From: JAVVHH01 sp032249615
Lineage (GTDB): Bacteria; Pseudomonadota; Alphaproteobacteria; Acetobacterales; Acetobacteraceae
Direction: 5' to 3'
Assembly: GCA_032249615.1 (NCBI GenBank)
Contig: JAVVHH010000141.1
Span: 1 to 9,636, forward strand
Length of the DNA: 9,636 nt
Both the position numbers and the translations under genes were made by a program. Positions 1 through 6,978 of this stretch are shown in pieces; the first letter of the stretch is position 1; the number at the start of each line of letters is the position of its first letter. The notes under the pieces are model-generated. The model was given only the letters and a program-made list of their open reading frames with translations. It was not told the DNA's origin and made no database searches.

Positions 1-1290
1 GGGCAGGCGCAGGCGAGCTCGCAAGCCGCCCAGGGGACTTTGCTCGAGATGGATTTCGCCGCCATGCGCGCGGGCGATGTCACGGGCGATGGTCAGGCCC
101 AAACCGGTCCCTTCATCAGCACCGCTCTCGAACGGCCTGAAGACGCTTTCGCGGCGCTCTGGGGCGATGCCGGGGCCGTTGTCGTCGACCAGCACGGAAA
201 CGCTGCGGCCCTGAGGCTGGACGGAGAGCTGGATACGGGTGGCGTGGCGGCGCGCATTGTTGACGAGGTTGGTGACGGCACGCCGGGCTGCATCGGGCCG
301 CAAGCGGACGGTCAGGCTTTCGCATTGCGCCAGGTCGATCGCGGCGCCTGCGCGGCGGGCGGCGCTCGCGACATCTTCGAGCAGCGCCGAGATGTCGACG
401 GGTTGCGCTTGTTCAGCTCCCTCGCCGCGGGCGAAAGCGAGGTAGCCGGCGATCATGCGTTCCATTTCGGCCGTGTCGGCCGTCATGTCGGCGATGTCCG
501 CTTCGAGTTCGGGGGTTTTCGGCAGAACGGCCAGCGCGAGGCGGAGCCGGGTCAGCGGCGTTCGTAGGTCGTGCGACACGCCGGCGAGCATCTCGGTGCG
601 TTGAGAGAGGAACCGCTGGACCCGGGCCTGCATACGGTTGAACGCGGTGGCGGCTTGGCGGACCTCTGTGGCGCCTTCGGGCTTGATGGGTCCGCGGTCG
701 CGGCCCAAGCCGAAGGCTTCGGCGGCGGCGGCGAGGCGGCGGATGGCGCGCACCTGGTTGCGCAAGAAGAGGGCGGCGATGCCGAAGAGGAGAAGCGCGG
801 TGCCGACAACCCAGAGGACGAAGAGGTAGACCGTGCTGGGGTAGAGGCGTTTGCGGGGCGCCTCGACTTCCAGGACACCGCCGGCGAGCTGAACCCGGAT
901 CAGGACTGCGCGGGAGTCGCTGGTCCAATCCATGGTAAATGGCAGGCGAACTTTGGCTTCTAAGGCGGCGGCGAGATCGTCGTCCATGGGGCCGGGCAGG
1001 TTCACGCGGGGGCGGATCTCAAGCCGGCTGCCGGGAATCAGGCGCATCGGCACTTCGTAGAGGCGCATCGCATTGTTCATCGTGTATCGCGCGTCTTCGG
1101 GGTAGCGGTGGAGCAGTTGGATGGTCTGCGCGATCTCGCCGGCGATGGCGAAGGAGAGGCGGCGGGAGATGAAGTCGAGATGGCCGCCGTAGAAAATCGT
1201 AAACGTCACGGCCTGTAAAATGACCAGCGGCACGAGAACGATGAGGAGAGAGCGTCCCAGCAGGCCGCGCGGCAGGAAGCGCTTGATCAT
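1..1290 (-). CDS. EnvZ-type sensor histidine kinase, partial (C-terminal end outside window)
   Basis: This is an inner-membrane two-component sensor kinase that would autophosphorylate on histidine and pass the phosphate to the response regulator encoded just upstream. The frame is open from an ATG at 1288-1290 to base 1, giving 430 codons with no stop, so only the last few residues are probably missing. The first membrane helix lies at about residues 10-33 and the second at about 154-176, flanking a periplasmic sensor region of about 120 residues. A HAMP-like linker follows. The H box VSHDLRTPLTR carries the phosphoacceptor H240. The ATPase domain shows the N box NLVNNARRH (341-349), the G1 box DDNGPGI (369-375), the F box FRPFESG and the G2 box GTGLGL (394-399), so it looks catalytically intact. 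A GGGAG ribosome site lies 8 bases before the ATG. The gap to the response regulator stop is 13 bases. The sensed signal cannot be told from sequence. Confidence 0.95.
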   Translation of the reverse strand, partial: MIKRFLPRGLLGRSLLIVLVPLVILQAVTFTIFYGGHLDFISRRLSFAIAGEIAQTIQLLHRYPEDARYTMNNAMRLYEVPMRLIPGSRLEIRPRVNLPGPMDDDLAAALEAKVRLPFTMDWTSDSRAVLIRVQLAGGVLEVEAPRKRLYPSTVYLFVLWVVGTALLLFGIAALFLRNQVRAIRRLAAAAEAFGLGRDRGPIKPEGATEVRQAATAFNRMQARVQRFLSQRTEMLAGVSHDLRTPLTRLRLALAVLPKTPELEADIADMTADTAEMERMIAGYLAFARGEGAEQAQPVDISALLEDVASAARRAGAAIDLAQCESLTVRLRPDAARRAVTNLVNNARRHATRIQLSVQPQGRSVSVLVDDNGPGIAPERRESVFRPFESGADEGTGLGLTIARDIARAHGGEIHLEQSPLGGLRARLRLP

Positions 1291-1303
1291 GCGCGGGCTC
1301 CCG

Positions 1304-1999
1304 TCACGTCCCGGGTTTAAGGACGTAACCGCGACCGCGGACGGTATGGAGGAACCTGGGTTCACGCGGATCGGCTTCGATTTTCCGGCGCAATCTCGTC
1401 ACCTGGACGTCGACGGCGCGTTCTCCGGTTTCATCCATCTGCAAAGCTTCTACGATCGCCTCGCGGGAGAGGACATTGCCGGGCTGGGCGGCGAGGGCTT
1501 GCAACAGCGCCGCTTCAGCGCCTGTGAGGTGGACGATGCCGGCGGGGCCCTTCAGTTCGGCCCGGGCTATGTCGAACTCGAGCGGACCGAGGCGCACGGA
1601 GGTTCTGACCGGCTCGACCGGGGTGGGGGTTCGTCGCCGCAGCATCGCGCGTAGGCGCAAGACGAGCTCGTAGGGTTCGAACGGCTTATGCAGGTAGTCG
1701 TCGGCGCCAGCCTCGAAGCCCGCAATGCGGTCCTCGGGCGCGCCGCGGGCGGTGAGCAGGAGGATCGGCACGTCAGCGCGGGTGGCACGCAAGGAGTTCG
1801 TCAGGGAGAGCCCGGTTTCGTCGGGCATCATGATGTCCAGCACGAGGAGGTCGGGGTTGACGATGCGGAGCTTATCGCGTGCCTCGGCCGCGTGGCTTGC
1901 CAGGGTGACGCGGAAGCCCTGTTCGACGAGATAGCGCGCGAGCAGGGCTCGGAGGCGGGCGTCATCGTCGACGACAAGGACGTGGGCCTCGTCGGTCAT
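1304..1999 (-). CDS. petR: OmpR-family response regulator, PetR-like
   Basis: This is a DNA-binding response regulator of 231 residues, a normal length for the OmpR/PhoB family. The receiver domain covers about residues 5-120, with an acidic cluster at D11-D13, the phosphoacceptor D55 in VLDIMMPDETG, the switch threonine T83 and the conserved K105 in HKPFEP. The winged-helix output domain covers about 132-231, with the recognition segment ERAVDVQVTRLRRKIE and the wing HTVRGRGYVLKPG. The start codon overlaps the stop of the upstream MarR gene in ATGA and has no clear ribosome site, which suggests coupled translation. The likely phosphodonor is the EnvZ-type kinase that follows. A MarR gene directly before an OmpR-type regulator is the arrangement known as petP-petR in Rhodobacter capsulatus, where PetR is needed for cytochrome bc1 and c2 production. 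The response-regulator call is firm. The petR name is inferred from resemblance and context, and the targets here are unknown. Confidence 0.93.
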   Translation of the reverse strand: MTDEAHVLVVDDDARLRALLARYLVEQGFRVTLASHAAEARDKLRIVNPDLLVLDIMMPDETGLSLTNSLRATRADVPILLLTARGAPEDRIAGFEAGADDYLHKPFEPYELVLRLRAMLRRRTPTPVEPVRTSVRLGPLEFDIARAELKGPAGIVHLTGAEAALLQALAAQPGNVLSREAIVEALQMDETGERAVDVQVTRLRRKIEADPREPRFLHTVRGRGYVLKPGT

Positions 2000-2514
2000 C
2001 TGCGTTCGGGTCGGGCTGGGTCGGCACGGTCGAGCATCTCGCGCGTCTCGGCGTCCATGATGCCGCGCATCACACGGCGAAAACCATCGACGGACAAGGC
2101 GCCCGCCTCGCGGTAGGCGGCGGCCAGGATCTCACGTTGGCGTTCGAAGAGTTGCCGCTCGAGCGCACGGCCGGTGTCGGTCAGATTGAGGTGCCGCTGG
2201 CGGCCATCGCCGGTGCCGCGGGATTGAACCACGTAGTCCTGATCCACCAGAGTGGCGATCACGCGGGCGAGGCTCTGCTTGGTGATTCGCAATATGGCCA
2301 AGAGATCGCCGACCGTGATGCCGGGCTTGCGGGCGATGAAGTGGAGCGCCCGGTGATGAGCCCGGCCGAGGCCCAGGCCGTCGAGGACCTGGTCGGCGGC
2401 GGCCGTGAAATCGCGGTAGGCGAAGAAGAGCAGATCCTGGGCCTGGCGGAGCTGTTCTTCGCGGAGGAAGAGATGACTGGCTCCGGCGGGAAGCTTGTTT
2501 TCGAGCGGGTTCAC
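1996..2514 (-). CDS. petP: MarR-family winged-helix transcriptional regulator, PetP-like
   Basis: This is a 172-residue MarR-family DNA-binding protein, probably dimeric. The helix-turn-helix lies in about residues 66-95 (ITVGDLLAILRITKQSLARV), followed by the wing with the characteristic D103-G-R105 and HLNLT. Helical dimerisation segments lie on either side. The start is a GTG at 2512-2514 that overlaps the stop of the upstream membrane-protein gene in GTGA. A GGAGG ribosome site 7 bases upstream (complement of 2522-2526) supports that start. The 3' end overlaps the response regulator start by 4 bases, so the two regulators are almost certainly made together. Paired MarR and OmpR-type genes match the petP-petR pair of Rhodobacter, and that is the reason for the name. 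MarR proteins often bind small ligands, but no ligand can be read from the sequence. Confidence 0.9.
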   Translation of the reverse strand: MNPLENKLPAGASHLFLREEQLRQAQDLLFFAYRDFTAAADQVLDGLGLGRAHHRALHFIARKPGITVGDLLAILRITKQSLARVIATLVDQDYVVQSRGTGDGRQRHLNLTDTGRALERQLFERQREILAAAYREAGALSVDGFRRVMRGIMDAETREMLDRADPARPERR

Positions 2515-3881
2515 CTCTGACCCTCCGGTGAGAGACGTTTGGCGCTCGTTCTGTCCATCTGGGGCATCGTGGCAGCAATTCTGAACGGCGCTGTCTCTGG
2601 TCGGAAACGAAAGAGAATGGGTATGACGATTAGCCAGACGAGACGCGCCTCGTAGCGGTCGTGGATTGCGGAGAGCGACCCTGTCGCGATCGCATTGGCC
2701 GCGAGGGCGAGCAAGATGACGGCAGCGACGTCGGCCCTTTGATTGGGGCGGCGCAGGCTGGAGATGAGGAGTGCGGCCGAGCCGACGAGGCCGAAGAGGA
2801 TGAGCGCGCGCTGCAACGGGAGCAGCTTTGCTGCGATCGGGAGCAGCGTGCCGGCGATCTGGCGGCTTGCATCGAAGCGGGAGAGTTCGGCACCGGGGTA
2901 CCAGCGAGCGATGCGGGGGCGGACCGTCTCGGCAAGGTAGTCGGGGCCGAGGGTGTCCCCGAGGTCGATGTGGATCAGCTCGTGCGCTGCGTTTCGGTAG
3001 GCGAGGCGGAGGACGCGCCAGGGCTCAGACAGGATAGTGCCGGCGACCAGGCGGCCGGCCTGGGCGGCGAACTCGGGGAGGGGGAGCGGGTCGGACCAGA
3101 AGGGACTCGCGGGATCCCAGAGAAATTGGTCGCTGTCATCGGTCAGCTTGTCGCGCCACGCGCAGAGGGCGATGGCCGGGTCAGGGCAGACGCGCTGCAG
3201 GTAGTCGCGGGCGGGGCCGTCGGCGATGAGGCGGGCGAGGGCGAAGACGGAGCCATACGGCGAGACGGCAAAGCGGCCGTGGCCGACCACGTTGCTGGCC
3301 AACAAATAGAGCAGTGCTGCCGAGATGGTCGCGATGGCGCGCCAGGGGACCCTAAAGCGGCAGAGCGCAATGGCGGCGATCATTCCAGCGGCGAGGATCA
3401 GATGGGAGAGGTGGGACGCGATGGCGATCGTGGTCAGGATGCCAAGTAGCAGAGTGTGCCGGCGCGGAAGTTGGCCCAGGACTGTCAGCAATCCGAGGAC
3501 GGCGATTCCGGTCAGAGCATCGGGAAGGAGAGTCGAGGCAAACCAGGGAGCGGATGTCCCGGCCGCGAGGATGAGGCAAAGCGTGACGTGCCGCCGAGCG
3601 GAGGGGATAGCGAAGGCGGATTGGGCTGCCCAGAGCGCATAAGAGAGGGCCAGGACCTGTGCGGCGGCGACCAGCCAAAGCGATCGACGGAGGCTCAGCG
3701 CAGCGGCGAGCGGACCGTAGACGAAGGGTTTGTCCCACCCCATGCTCGGCAGCAGACCCATCTCCAGAATCGCGCCGGTGTCGCTGAAGAGGATCGGGTA
3801 GCCGTTCAGCAGAGCCGGCCACGCGAAGAGGGCGGCGCCGGCGATAATCGCAAGAAGGGATTGGATCAGGCCTCGTCCCAT
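2511..3881 (-). CDS. Polytopic membrane protein of unknown function (GT-C glycosyltransferase-like features)
   Basis: This 456-residue integral membrane protein has roughly ten or more hydrophobic segments, with a soluble loop at about residues 205-300 rich in Asp, Trp and Pro. I cannot assign it to a named family. Near the N-terminus, after the first membrane segment, is GYPILFSDTGAI with D34. Near the C-terminus, before the last membrane segment, is HDRYEARLVW (from H407). An acidic residue in the first external loop and many membrane spans recall GT-C-fold, lipid-phosphate-dependent glycosyltransferases, but this is a weak resemblance. The start ATG at 3879-3881 lies inside the end of moaE (16-base overlap) and has no ribosome site of its own, so translation probably depends on moaE. 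Its stop overlaps the MarR gene start by 4 bases. The C-terminal tail after about residue 435 is hydrophilic. Confidence is high that the gene is real and low for any function. Confidence 0.85.
   Translation of the reverse strand: MGRGLIQSLLAIIAGAALFAWPALLNGYPILFSDTGAILEMGLLPSMGWDKPFVYGPLAAALSLRRSLWLVAAAQVLALSYALWAAQSAFAIPSARRHVTLCLILAAGTSAPWFASTLLPDALTGIAVLGLLTVLGQLPRRHTLLLGILTTIAIASHLSHLILAAGMIAAIALCRFRVPWRAIATISAALLYLLASNVVGHGRFAVSPYGSVFALARLIADGPARDYLQRVCPDPAIALCAWRDKLTDDSDQFLWDPASPFWSDPLPLPEFAAQAGRLVAGTILSEPWRVLRLAYRNAAHELIHIDLGDTLGPDYLAETVRPRIARWYPGAELSRFDASRQIAGTLLPIAAKLLPLQRALILFGLVGSAALLISSLRRPNQRADVAAVILLALAANAIATGSLSAIHDRYEARLVWLIVIPILFRFRPETAPFRIAATMPQMDRTSAKRLSPEGQR
2522..2526 (-). 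promoter_or_regulatory. Ribosome binding site deciding the GTG start of the MarR-type gene
   Basis: The complement of these bases reads GGAGG, 7 bases before the GTG at 2512-2514. It lies inside the 3' end of the upstream membrane-protein gene. It is the only clear Shine-Dalgarno site among the five overlapping junctions from 1996 to 4581, so the regulators may be translated partly on their own. Confidence 0.7.
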
Positions 3882-4327
3882 CTTGCGGCCGCAGCGTCGT
3901 CTTCAGCGCGGGCCTCGACCCAGCGGGTGGTGCCGTCGGTGCTCTCCTCGGCTTTCCAGAAAGGCGCTTTGGTCTTCAGCCAGTCGATGAGAAAGGCGGT
4001 GGCGGCCAGGGCGGGTTCGCGGTGGGCGGAGGCCGTGACGACCAGAACGATCGGCTCGCCGGGTACGAGGCGGCCCACGCGGTGGATGACCGTGCAGCCG
4101 AGGAGCTGCCAGCGCGCCTCGGCCGTACTGGCGATACCGGCAAGCGAGCGCTCGGTCATGGCGGGGTAGTGCTCGAGCGTGAGCGCGGCGAGCCGGTCTT
4201 GGTCGGCCGTGCCGCGAACGATGCCGACGAAGCATCCGATCCCGCCGATGTCGATCCGGTTGGCGGTGAGCGCAGCGATCTCGCGGCCGACGTCGAATGC
4301 TTCGGGTTGGACGCGAATCGTTGCCAT
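3866..4327 (-). CDS. moaE: Molybdopterin synthase catalytic (large) subunit MoaE
   Basis: MoaE, together with MoaD, inserts two sulfur atoms into cyclic pyranopterin monophosphate to make molybdopterin, the cofactor of molybdenum enzymes, in the cytoplasm. The 153-residue length fits the family. Conserved parts are visible: FVGIVRG with R38, LEHYPAMTE (51-59), the HRVG motif (82-85), AHRE with H102 and R103, and LKTKAPFWKAE, whose K118 and K125 match the two active-site lysines of the Escherichia coli enzyme (K119 and K126). The ATG at 4325-4327 shares one base with the moaD stop (TGATG on the coding strand) and lacks a clear ribosome site, which fits coupled synthesis of the two subunits. 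The 3' end overlaps the membrane-protein gene by 16 bases. Confidence 0.97.
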   Translation of the reverse strand: MATIRVQPEAFDVGREIAALTANRIDIGGIGCFVGIVRGTADQDRLAALTLEHYPAMTERSLAGIASTAEARWQLLGCTVIHRVGRLVPGEPIVLVVTASAHREPALAATAFLIDWLKTKAPFWKAEESTDGTTRWVEARAEDDAAAARWDEA

Positions 4328-4581
4328 CAGCCGCCGGTCACCGGGGGAAAAAACGCAATCTCGTCACCATCCCGAATGGCTGAATGCAGATTGCTGAACT
4401 CTTGATTGACGGCAGCGCGCACGAGGCTCGGTTGGGCGAAGGCGGCGGCACCCGCCGGGTCACGATCGCGGAGGTGGACGATGAGGTCGGCGACGGTGGC
4501 GACGTTGGCTGGCGCATCGACGTCTTCCTCATTGCGGCCCATGCGCTCGCGAAGTGCTGCGAAGTAGAGGATCTTCAGCAT
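4327..4581 (-). CDS. moaD: Molybdopterin synthase sulfur carrier subunit MoaD
   Basis: MoaD is an 84-residue beta-grasp, ubiquitin-like protein whose C-terminal glycine is converted to a thiocarboxylate and donates sulfur in the MoaD-MoaE complex. The N-terminus MLKILYFAALRE and the C-terminus DEIAFFPPVTGG with the required terminal Gly-Gly are diagnostic. VAALRE-like and AVNQE segments sit in their usual places. The start shares one base with the stop of the upstream lipoprotein gene, and its stop shares one base with the moaE start. The adenylating enzyme MoeB and the other moa genes are not in this window. Confidence 0.96.
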   Translation of the reverse strand: MLKILYFAALRERMGRNEEDVDAPANVATVADLIVHLRDRDPAGAAAFAQPSLVRAAVNQEFSNLHSAIRDGDEIAFFPPVTGG

Positions 4582-5192
4582 CAGCGCGTAGTCGGGATGG
4601 TTTGTATGCTGCCATCCGGATTGATGACGGTGCTGGTGCCGTTTCCATTGGGCACGACGATCGCACCGGGTCCGGACGGCGTGTTGAGTTGGCGGTAGCC
4701 GTTCGTCCCACCACTGTCGATTGCGGGGCCCCCTGGCGTCAGAACCACGCCGCCGGGCCGCTTCGGCGCGTTTGCGGTCGGTGGCGGCGAGACCAAGGAC
4801 GGACTCGGAATGGGGCGCGGGGCTGGTGGAGGCGGGCCTGGCGGCGTCGAACTGCCACGCACGGGGACTGGTTCGCGGTGATCCGGCAGCCCGGCTGGCT
4901 CGCCTGGAACAACCGTTCTCGGGAAACCACGCGCGTTTTCGCGGCTGGGGTTGTTGGCAACATCCTGAAGGGTCGGTTCAGGGGTGTCGAATTTGGGCCA
5001 AACGTTGCCGGGCTCAACCTCGAGGGTTTGGATCGCCGGGTCGAGGCCCCGCACGCGGCGCACGTTTTCACTATCAGCCATGGGGAGATTGGGTTTCCGC
5101 CCGGGGTTGGTGAAGGTGTGATCGATGAATTCGCCGAAGCCGGTGCAGCCGGACAGGCCAGCTAGAAGCAGAAGCGGTGTCAAGCGCCGCAT
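4581..5192 (-). CDS. Proline-rich lipoprotein of unknown function
   Basis: This 203-residue protein begins with a short lipoprotein signal: MRRLTPLLLLAG, then the lipobox LSGC with the lipidated cysteine at residue 16. A Pro-rich, probably disordered stretch lies at about 108-138. The C-terminal end is rich in Gly, Asn, Thr and Val (GAIVVPNGNGTSTVINPDG). I see no enzyme motif. The mature protein is likely anchored in the outer or inner membrane facing the periplasm. Its start has an AAGGAG site about 11 bases upstream, and 85 bases separate it from pgsA. The stop shares one base with the moaD start, so moaD expression may depend on translation of this gene. It does not resemble a cofactor-synthesis protein. 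I do not recognise a family. Confidence 0.85.
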   Translation of the reverse strand: MRRLTPLLLLAGLSGCTGFGEFIDHTFTNPGRKPNLPMADSENVRRVRGLDPAIQTLEVEPGNVWPKFDTPEPTLQDVANNPSRENARGFPRTVVPGEPAGLPDHREPVPVRGSSTPPGPPPPAPRPIPSPSLVSPPPTANAPKRPGGVVLTPGGPAIDSGGTNGYRQLNTPSGPGAIVVPNGNGTSTVINPDGSIQTIPTTR

Positions 5193-5277
5193 GAGAGGGA
5201 AAGCTCCTTAGTGGCGACTGAAAGATGCGCAACGTTGGTTGTACCATGCACATGACCCAAACGACCTGGTTTGTCGA

Positions 5278-5871
5278 TCAGCCGCGCGGCATGGCGCCGT
5301 TCGGCGAGGTGGCATGGCGAAGTCCGGCTTTGAGGTAGTCCCACCCTGTGATGAGCGTGAGAACCGCGGCGATCCAAAGCATGGCCTCGCCAATTGCGGG
5401 CACGGGCAGAAAGGACAGATGGAGTAGCGCTGCGGTGTCGCTGCCGGCGATCAGCGTCCCCAACGCGCCCATTTGGAACCCGGTCTTCCATTTGGCGAGC
5501 GCGGTGACGGGTAAGCCGACGCGGAGTCCGGCGAGGTATTCGCGCAAGCCGCTGACCAGGATCTCGCGCAAGAGAATGATGATCGCGGGATACAGACCCC
5601 AACTGGTCAGCCTCCCCTGGCCGGCCAGGATCATGAGCGCGGCGCCAACGAGGAGCTTGTCGGCAATTGGATCGAGCATGCGGCCGACGTCGCTCGTTTG
5701 GAGGCGGTCACGTGCGAGCCGCCCGTCGAAGTAATCGGTGATGCCGGCTGCGGCAAAGACGACGCAGGCGGCCAGATCGCCGGCCGGGGTGTGCAGGGCG
5801 GCTGCGACGGCCAAGATCGGGATCGCCGCGATGCGGGACAGCGTCAGCACGTTCGGGAGGTCGGTCAACAT
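5278..5871 (-). CDS. pgsA: CDP-diacylglycerol--glycerol-3-phosphate 3-phosphatidyltransferase
   Basis: PgsA makes phosphatidylglycerophosphate from CDP-diacylglycerol and glycerol-3-phosphate, the committed step to phosphatidylglycerol and cardiolipin, at the inner membrane. The protein has 197 residues, near the usual length. The CDP-alcohol phosphotransferase signature is complete: DYFDGRLAR, then eight residues, then GRMLDPIADK, giving the metal and substrate ligands D46, D49, G50, R54, G63, D67 and D71. Five to six hydrophobic segments surround it, and the N-terminus LPNVLTLSRIAAIPIL is typical of PgsA. The ATG at 5869-5871 has a GGAGG site 7 bases upstream (complement of 5879-5883). In many alphaproteobacteria pgsA lies beside moaD and moaE, often with uvrC upstream. 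Here a lipoprotein gene separates pgsA from moaD, and no uvrC lies upstream. Confidence 0.96.
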   Translation of the reverse strand: MLTDLPNVLTLSRIAAIPILAVAAALHTPAGDLAACVVFAAAGITDYFDGRLARDRLQTSDVGRMLDPIADKLLVGAALMILAGQGRLTSWGLYPAIIILLREILVSGLREYLAGLRVGLPVTALAKWKTGFQMGALGTLIAGSDTAALLHLSFLPVPAIGEAMLWIAAVLTLITGWDYLKAGLRHATSPNGAMPRG

Positions 5872-5914
5872 TCGCGAGCCTCCGGCACAAATGTACGACG
5901 ATGTTCGCGGAGGC

Positions 5915-6046
5915 TCAGTGAGCGAGCCAGGCGAGACACGCGCCGACGAAAGCGAATGCGGCGAGTATTAGGATGGCGCGGAGGGCGCCGCCTTGAAGAT
6001 TGGGGCCCAGGACCGCTCGCATCGCGTTGTTGTTCGGGTTTGCCAT
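5915..6046 (-). CDS. Small single-span membrane peptide (43 residues)
   Basis: This short frame starts at ATG 6044-6046 and stops with TGA (complement of 5915-5917). Its protein has a hydrophilic N-terminus (MANPNNNAMRAVLGPNLQ) followed by one hydrophobic segment at about residues 22-42 (ALRAILILAAFAFVGACLAW), which suggests a single membrane span. An AGGAGA ribosome site (complement of 6052-6057) lies 5 bases before the ATG and is among the best in the window. The gene lies 43 bases upstream of pgsA on the same strand, so the two are probably co-transcribed. I recognise no family. The strong ribosome site and the hydrophobic composition argue that it is translated, but its conservation is untested. 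Confidence 0.6.
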   Translation of the reverse strand: MANPNNNAMRAVLGPNLQGGALRAILILAAFAFVGACLAWLAH

Positions 6047-6061
6047 CTCGATCTCCTGACC

Positions 6062-6077
6062 CGGGTGTGATTACCCG
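6062..6077. repeat. Short inverted repeat in divergent intergenic region
   Basis: CGGGT and ACCCG form a perfect 5-base inverted repeat around the 6-base centre GTGATT. It sits 15 bases upstream of the small membrane-peptide start, between the divergent small gene and the glycosyltransferase gene. It could be an operator or a leader hairpin. In GC-rich DNA a 5-base stem can occur by chance. Confidence 0.25.
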
Positions 6078-6141
6078 AGATGGAGCGACGCGCGAAGCCT
6101 CTCGCTTGCCTGAATGAGTTCCGGCGTGGAATTTTGCCGCG

Positions 6142-6978
6142 ATGCGGGTGGCTGCCTTGACGATGTCCTATAACGAGCCGGTGTGGGCACGCATTTGGGC
6201 GCGCCACTATAGCCGGCAGGTCGGCGAGACGCACTGTTTTCTACTGGACCATGGATCGGACGATGGCAGCGCAGACGGGTTGACCGTCAACGTCGAACGG
6301 CTCGCACGGACGGCTTTGGACGAGGATGAGCGGGCGGCCTCCGTCAGCGCGCGGGCGGCGGAACTGCTCCAGCACTATGATGCGGTTGTGCATACCGACG
6401 TGGACGAGTTGGTCGTGGCGGATCCGCGGCGGTACAAGGACTTGCGGGCTTTTGCGGCTGCGGTACCCGGGCCGGTCATGACGACTGTGGGGCTCGATGT
6501 GCAACATATTGTCGGCGAGGAAGCCATCCTGGATCCGGAACGGCCGATAGGGACGCAGCGGCGGTGGGTTCGCTTCAGTGCGGCGATGTGCAAGCCCGCT
6601 TTCGTGCGACGGCACGTGCAGTGGACACCCGGGTTCCACACCTGCGATTTTCCAGCGCAGTTTGGCGGATTATACCTTTTCCACCTCCGGTATTCAGACC
6701 TTGCGCTTGGCTTGCAGCGCCTGCGGCGAACGCGGGGCCAGCAATTCTCGACGCCAGAGACGAATCTTCATCAGCGCGTCTCTGATCAAAACTTCCAGAC
6801 GATGGTCGAGGCCATTGCTCAGCTGCCACGTGAGACGGTGCCGTTCGATACCAGAGACGGCCCGATCGCCGAGGCGATGCGGGCAGTGGTGCGCGCGCAG
6901 GAAGGTGGGGCCGAATGGCTTTCGATGGCCGGGCACCAGTTATGGGCTTTGCCGAGGCCTTTCGCGGCGGAGATCTAA
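6142..6978 (+). CDS. Family 2-like glycosyltransferase
   Basis: This 278-residue cytoplasmic protein looks like a GT-A-fold glycosyltransferase of the Glyco_tranf_2_4 type. The N-terminus MRVAALTMSYNEPVWARIW contains the N11-E12 pair typical of nucleotide-sugar binding. It is followed by LLDHGSDDGSADG (34-46), matching the usual D-x-x-S-x-D-G-S pattern. The metal-binding DxD-type motif is TDVDE with D86 and D88. Later conserved-looking parts are GFHTCDFP and LYLFHLRYSD, which fit the acceptor side of the fold. No membrane helix or signal peptide is seen. The ATG at 6142 has only a weak upstream GGA. No nearby capsule or lipopolysaccharide cluster shows the donor or acceptor. The stop is immediately followed by the stop of the opposing lipoprotein gene. 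Confidence 0.85.
   Translation: MRVAALTMSYNEPVWARIWARHYSRQVGETHCFLLDHGSDDGSADGLTVNVERLARTALDEDERAASVSARAAELLQHYDAVVHTDVDELVVADPRRYKDLRAFAAAVPGPVMTTVGLDVQHIVGEEAILDPERPIGTQRRWVRFSAAMCKPAFVRRHVQWTPGFHTCDFPAQFGGLYLFHLRYSDLALGLQRLRRTRGQQFSTPETNLHQRVSDQNFQTMVEAIAQLPRETVPFDTRDGPIAEAMRAVVRAQEGGAEWLSMAGHQLWALPRPFAAEI

Noticed and set aside
413..928. 171-codon minus-strand frame inside the kinase gene
   Set aside because: It is Arg/Pro-rich and in a different frame from the kinase, whose H, N and G boxes are continuous from 1290 to base 1.
2661..3449. 262-codon plus-strand frame antisense to the membrane-protein gene
   Set aside because: Its Gly/Glu/Asp/Arg-rich composition is the usual mirror of a hydrophobic GC-rich gene. 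The minus-strand frame has the membrane segments and the coupled start and stop.
3456..4169. 237-codon plus-strand frame antisense to the membrane-protein gene and moaE
   Set aside because: It has no recognisable domain and lies opposite moaE, whose active-site motifs are unmistakable.
4554..5165. 203-codon plus-strand frame opposite the proline-rich lipoprotein
   Set aside because: The minus-strand frame has a signal peptide, a lipobox and start-stop coupling with moaD. The plus-strand frame has none of these.
5281..5290. GCCGCGCGGC palindrome at the 3' end of pgsA
   Set aside because: It lies inside the last codons of pgsA, is short, and such palindromes are frequent in DNA this GC-rich. 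No T-run follows on the minus strand.
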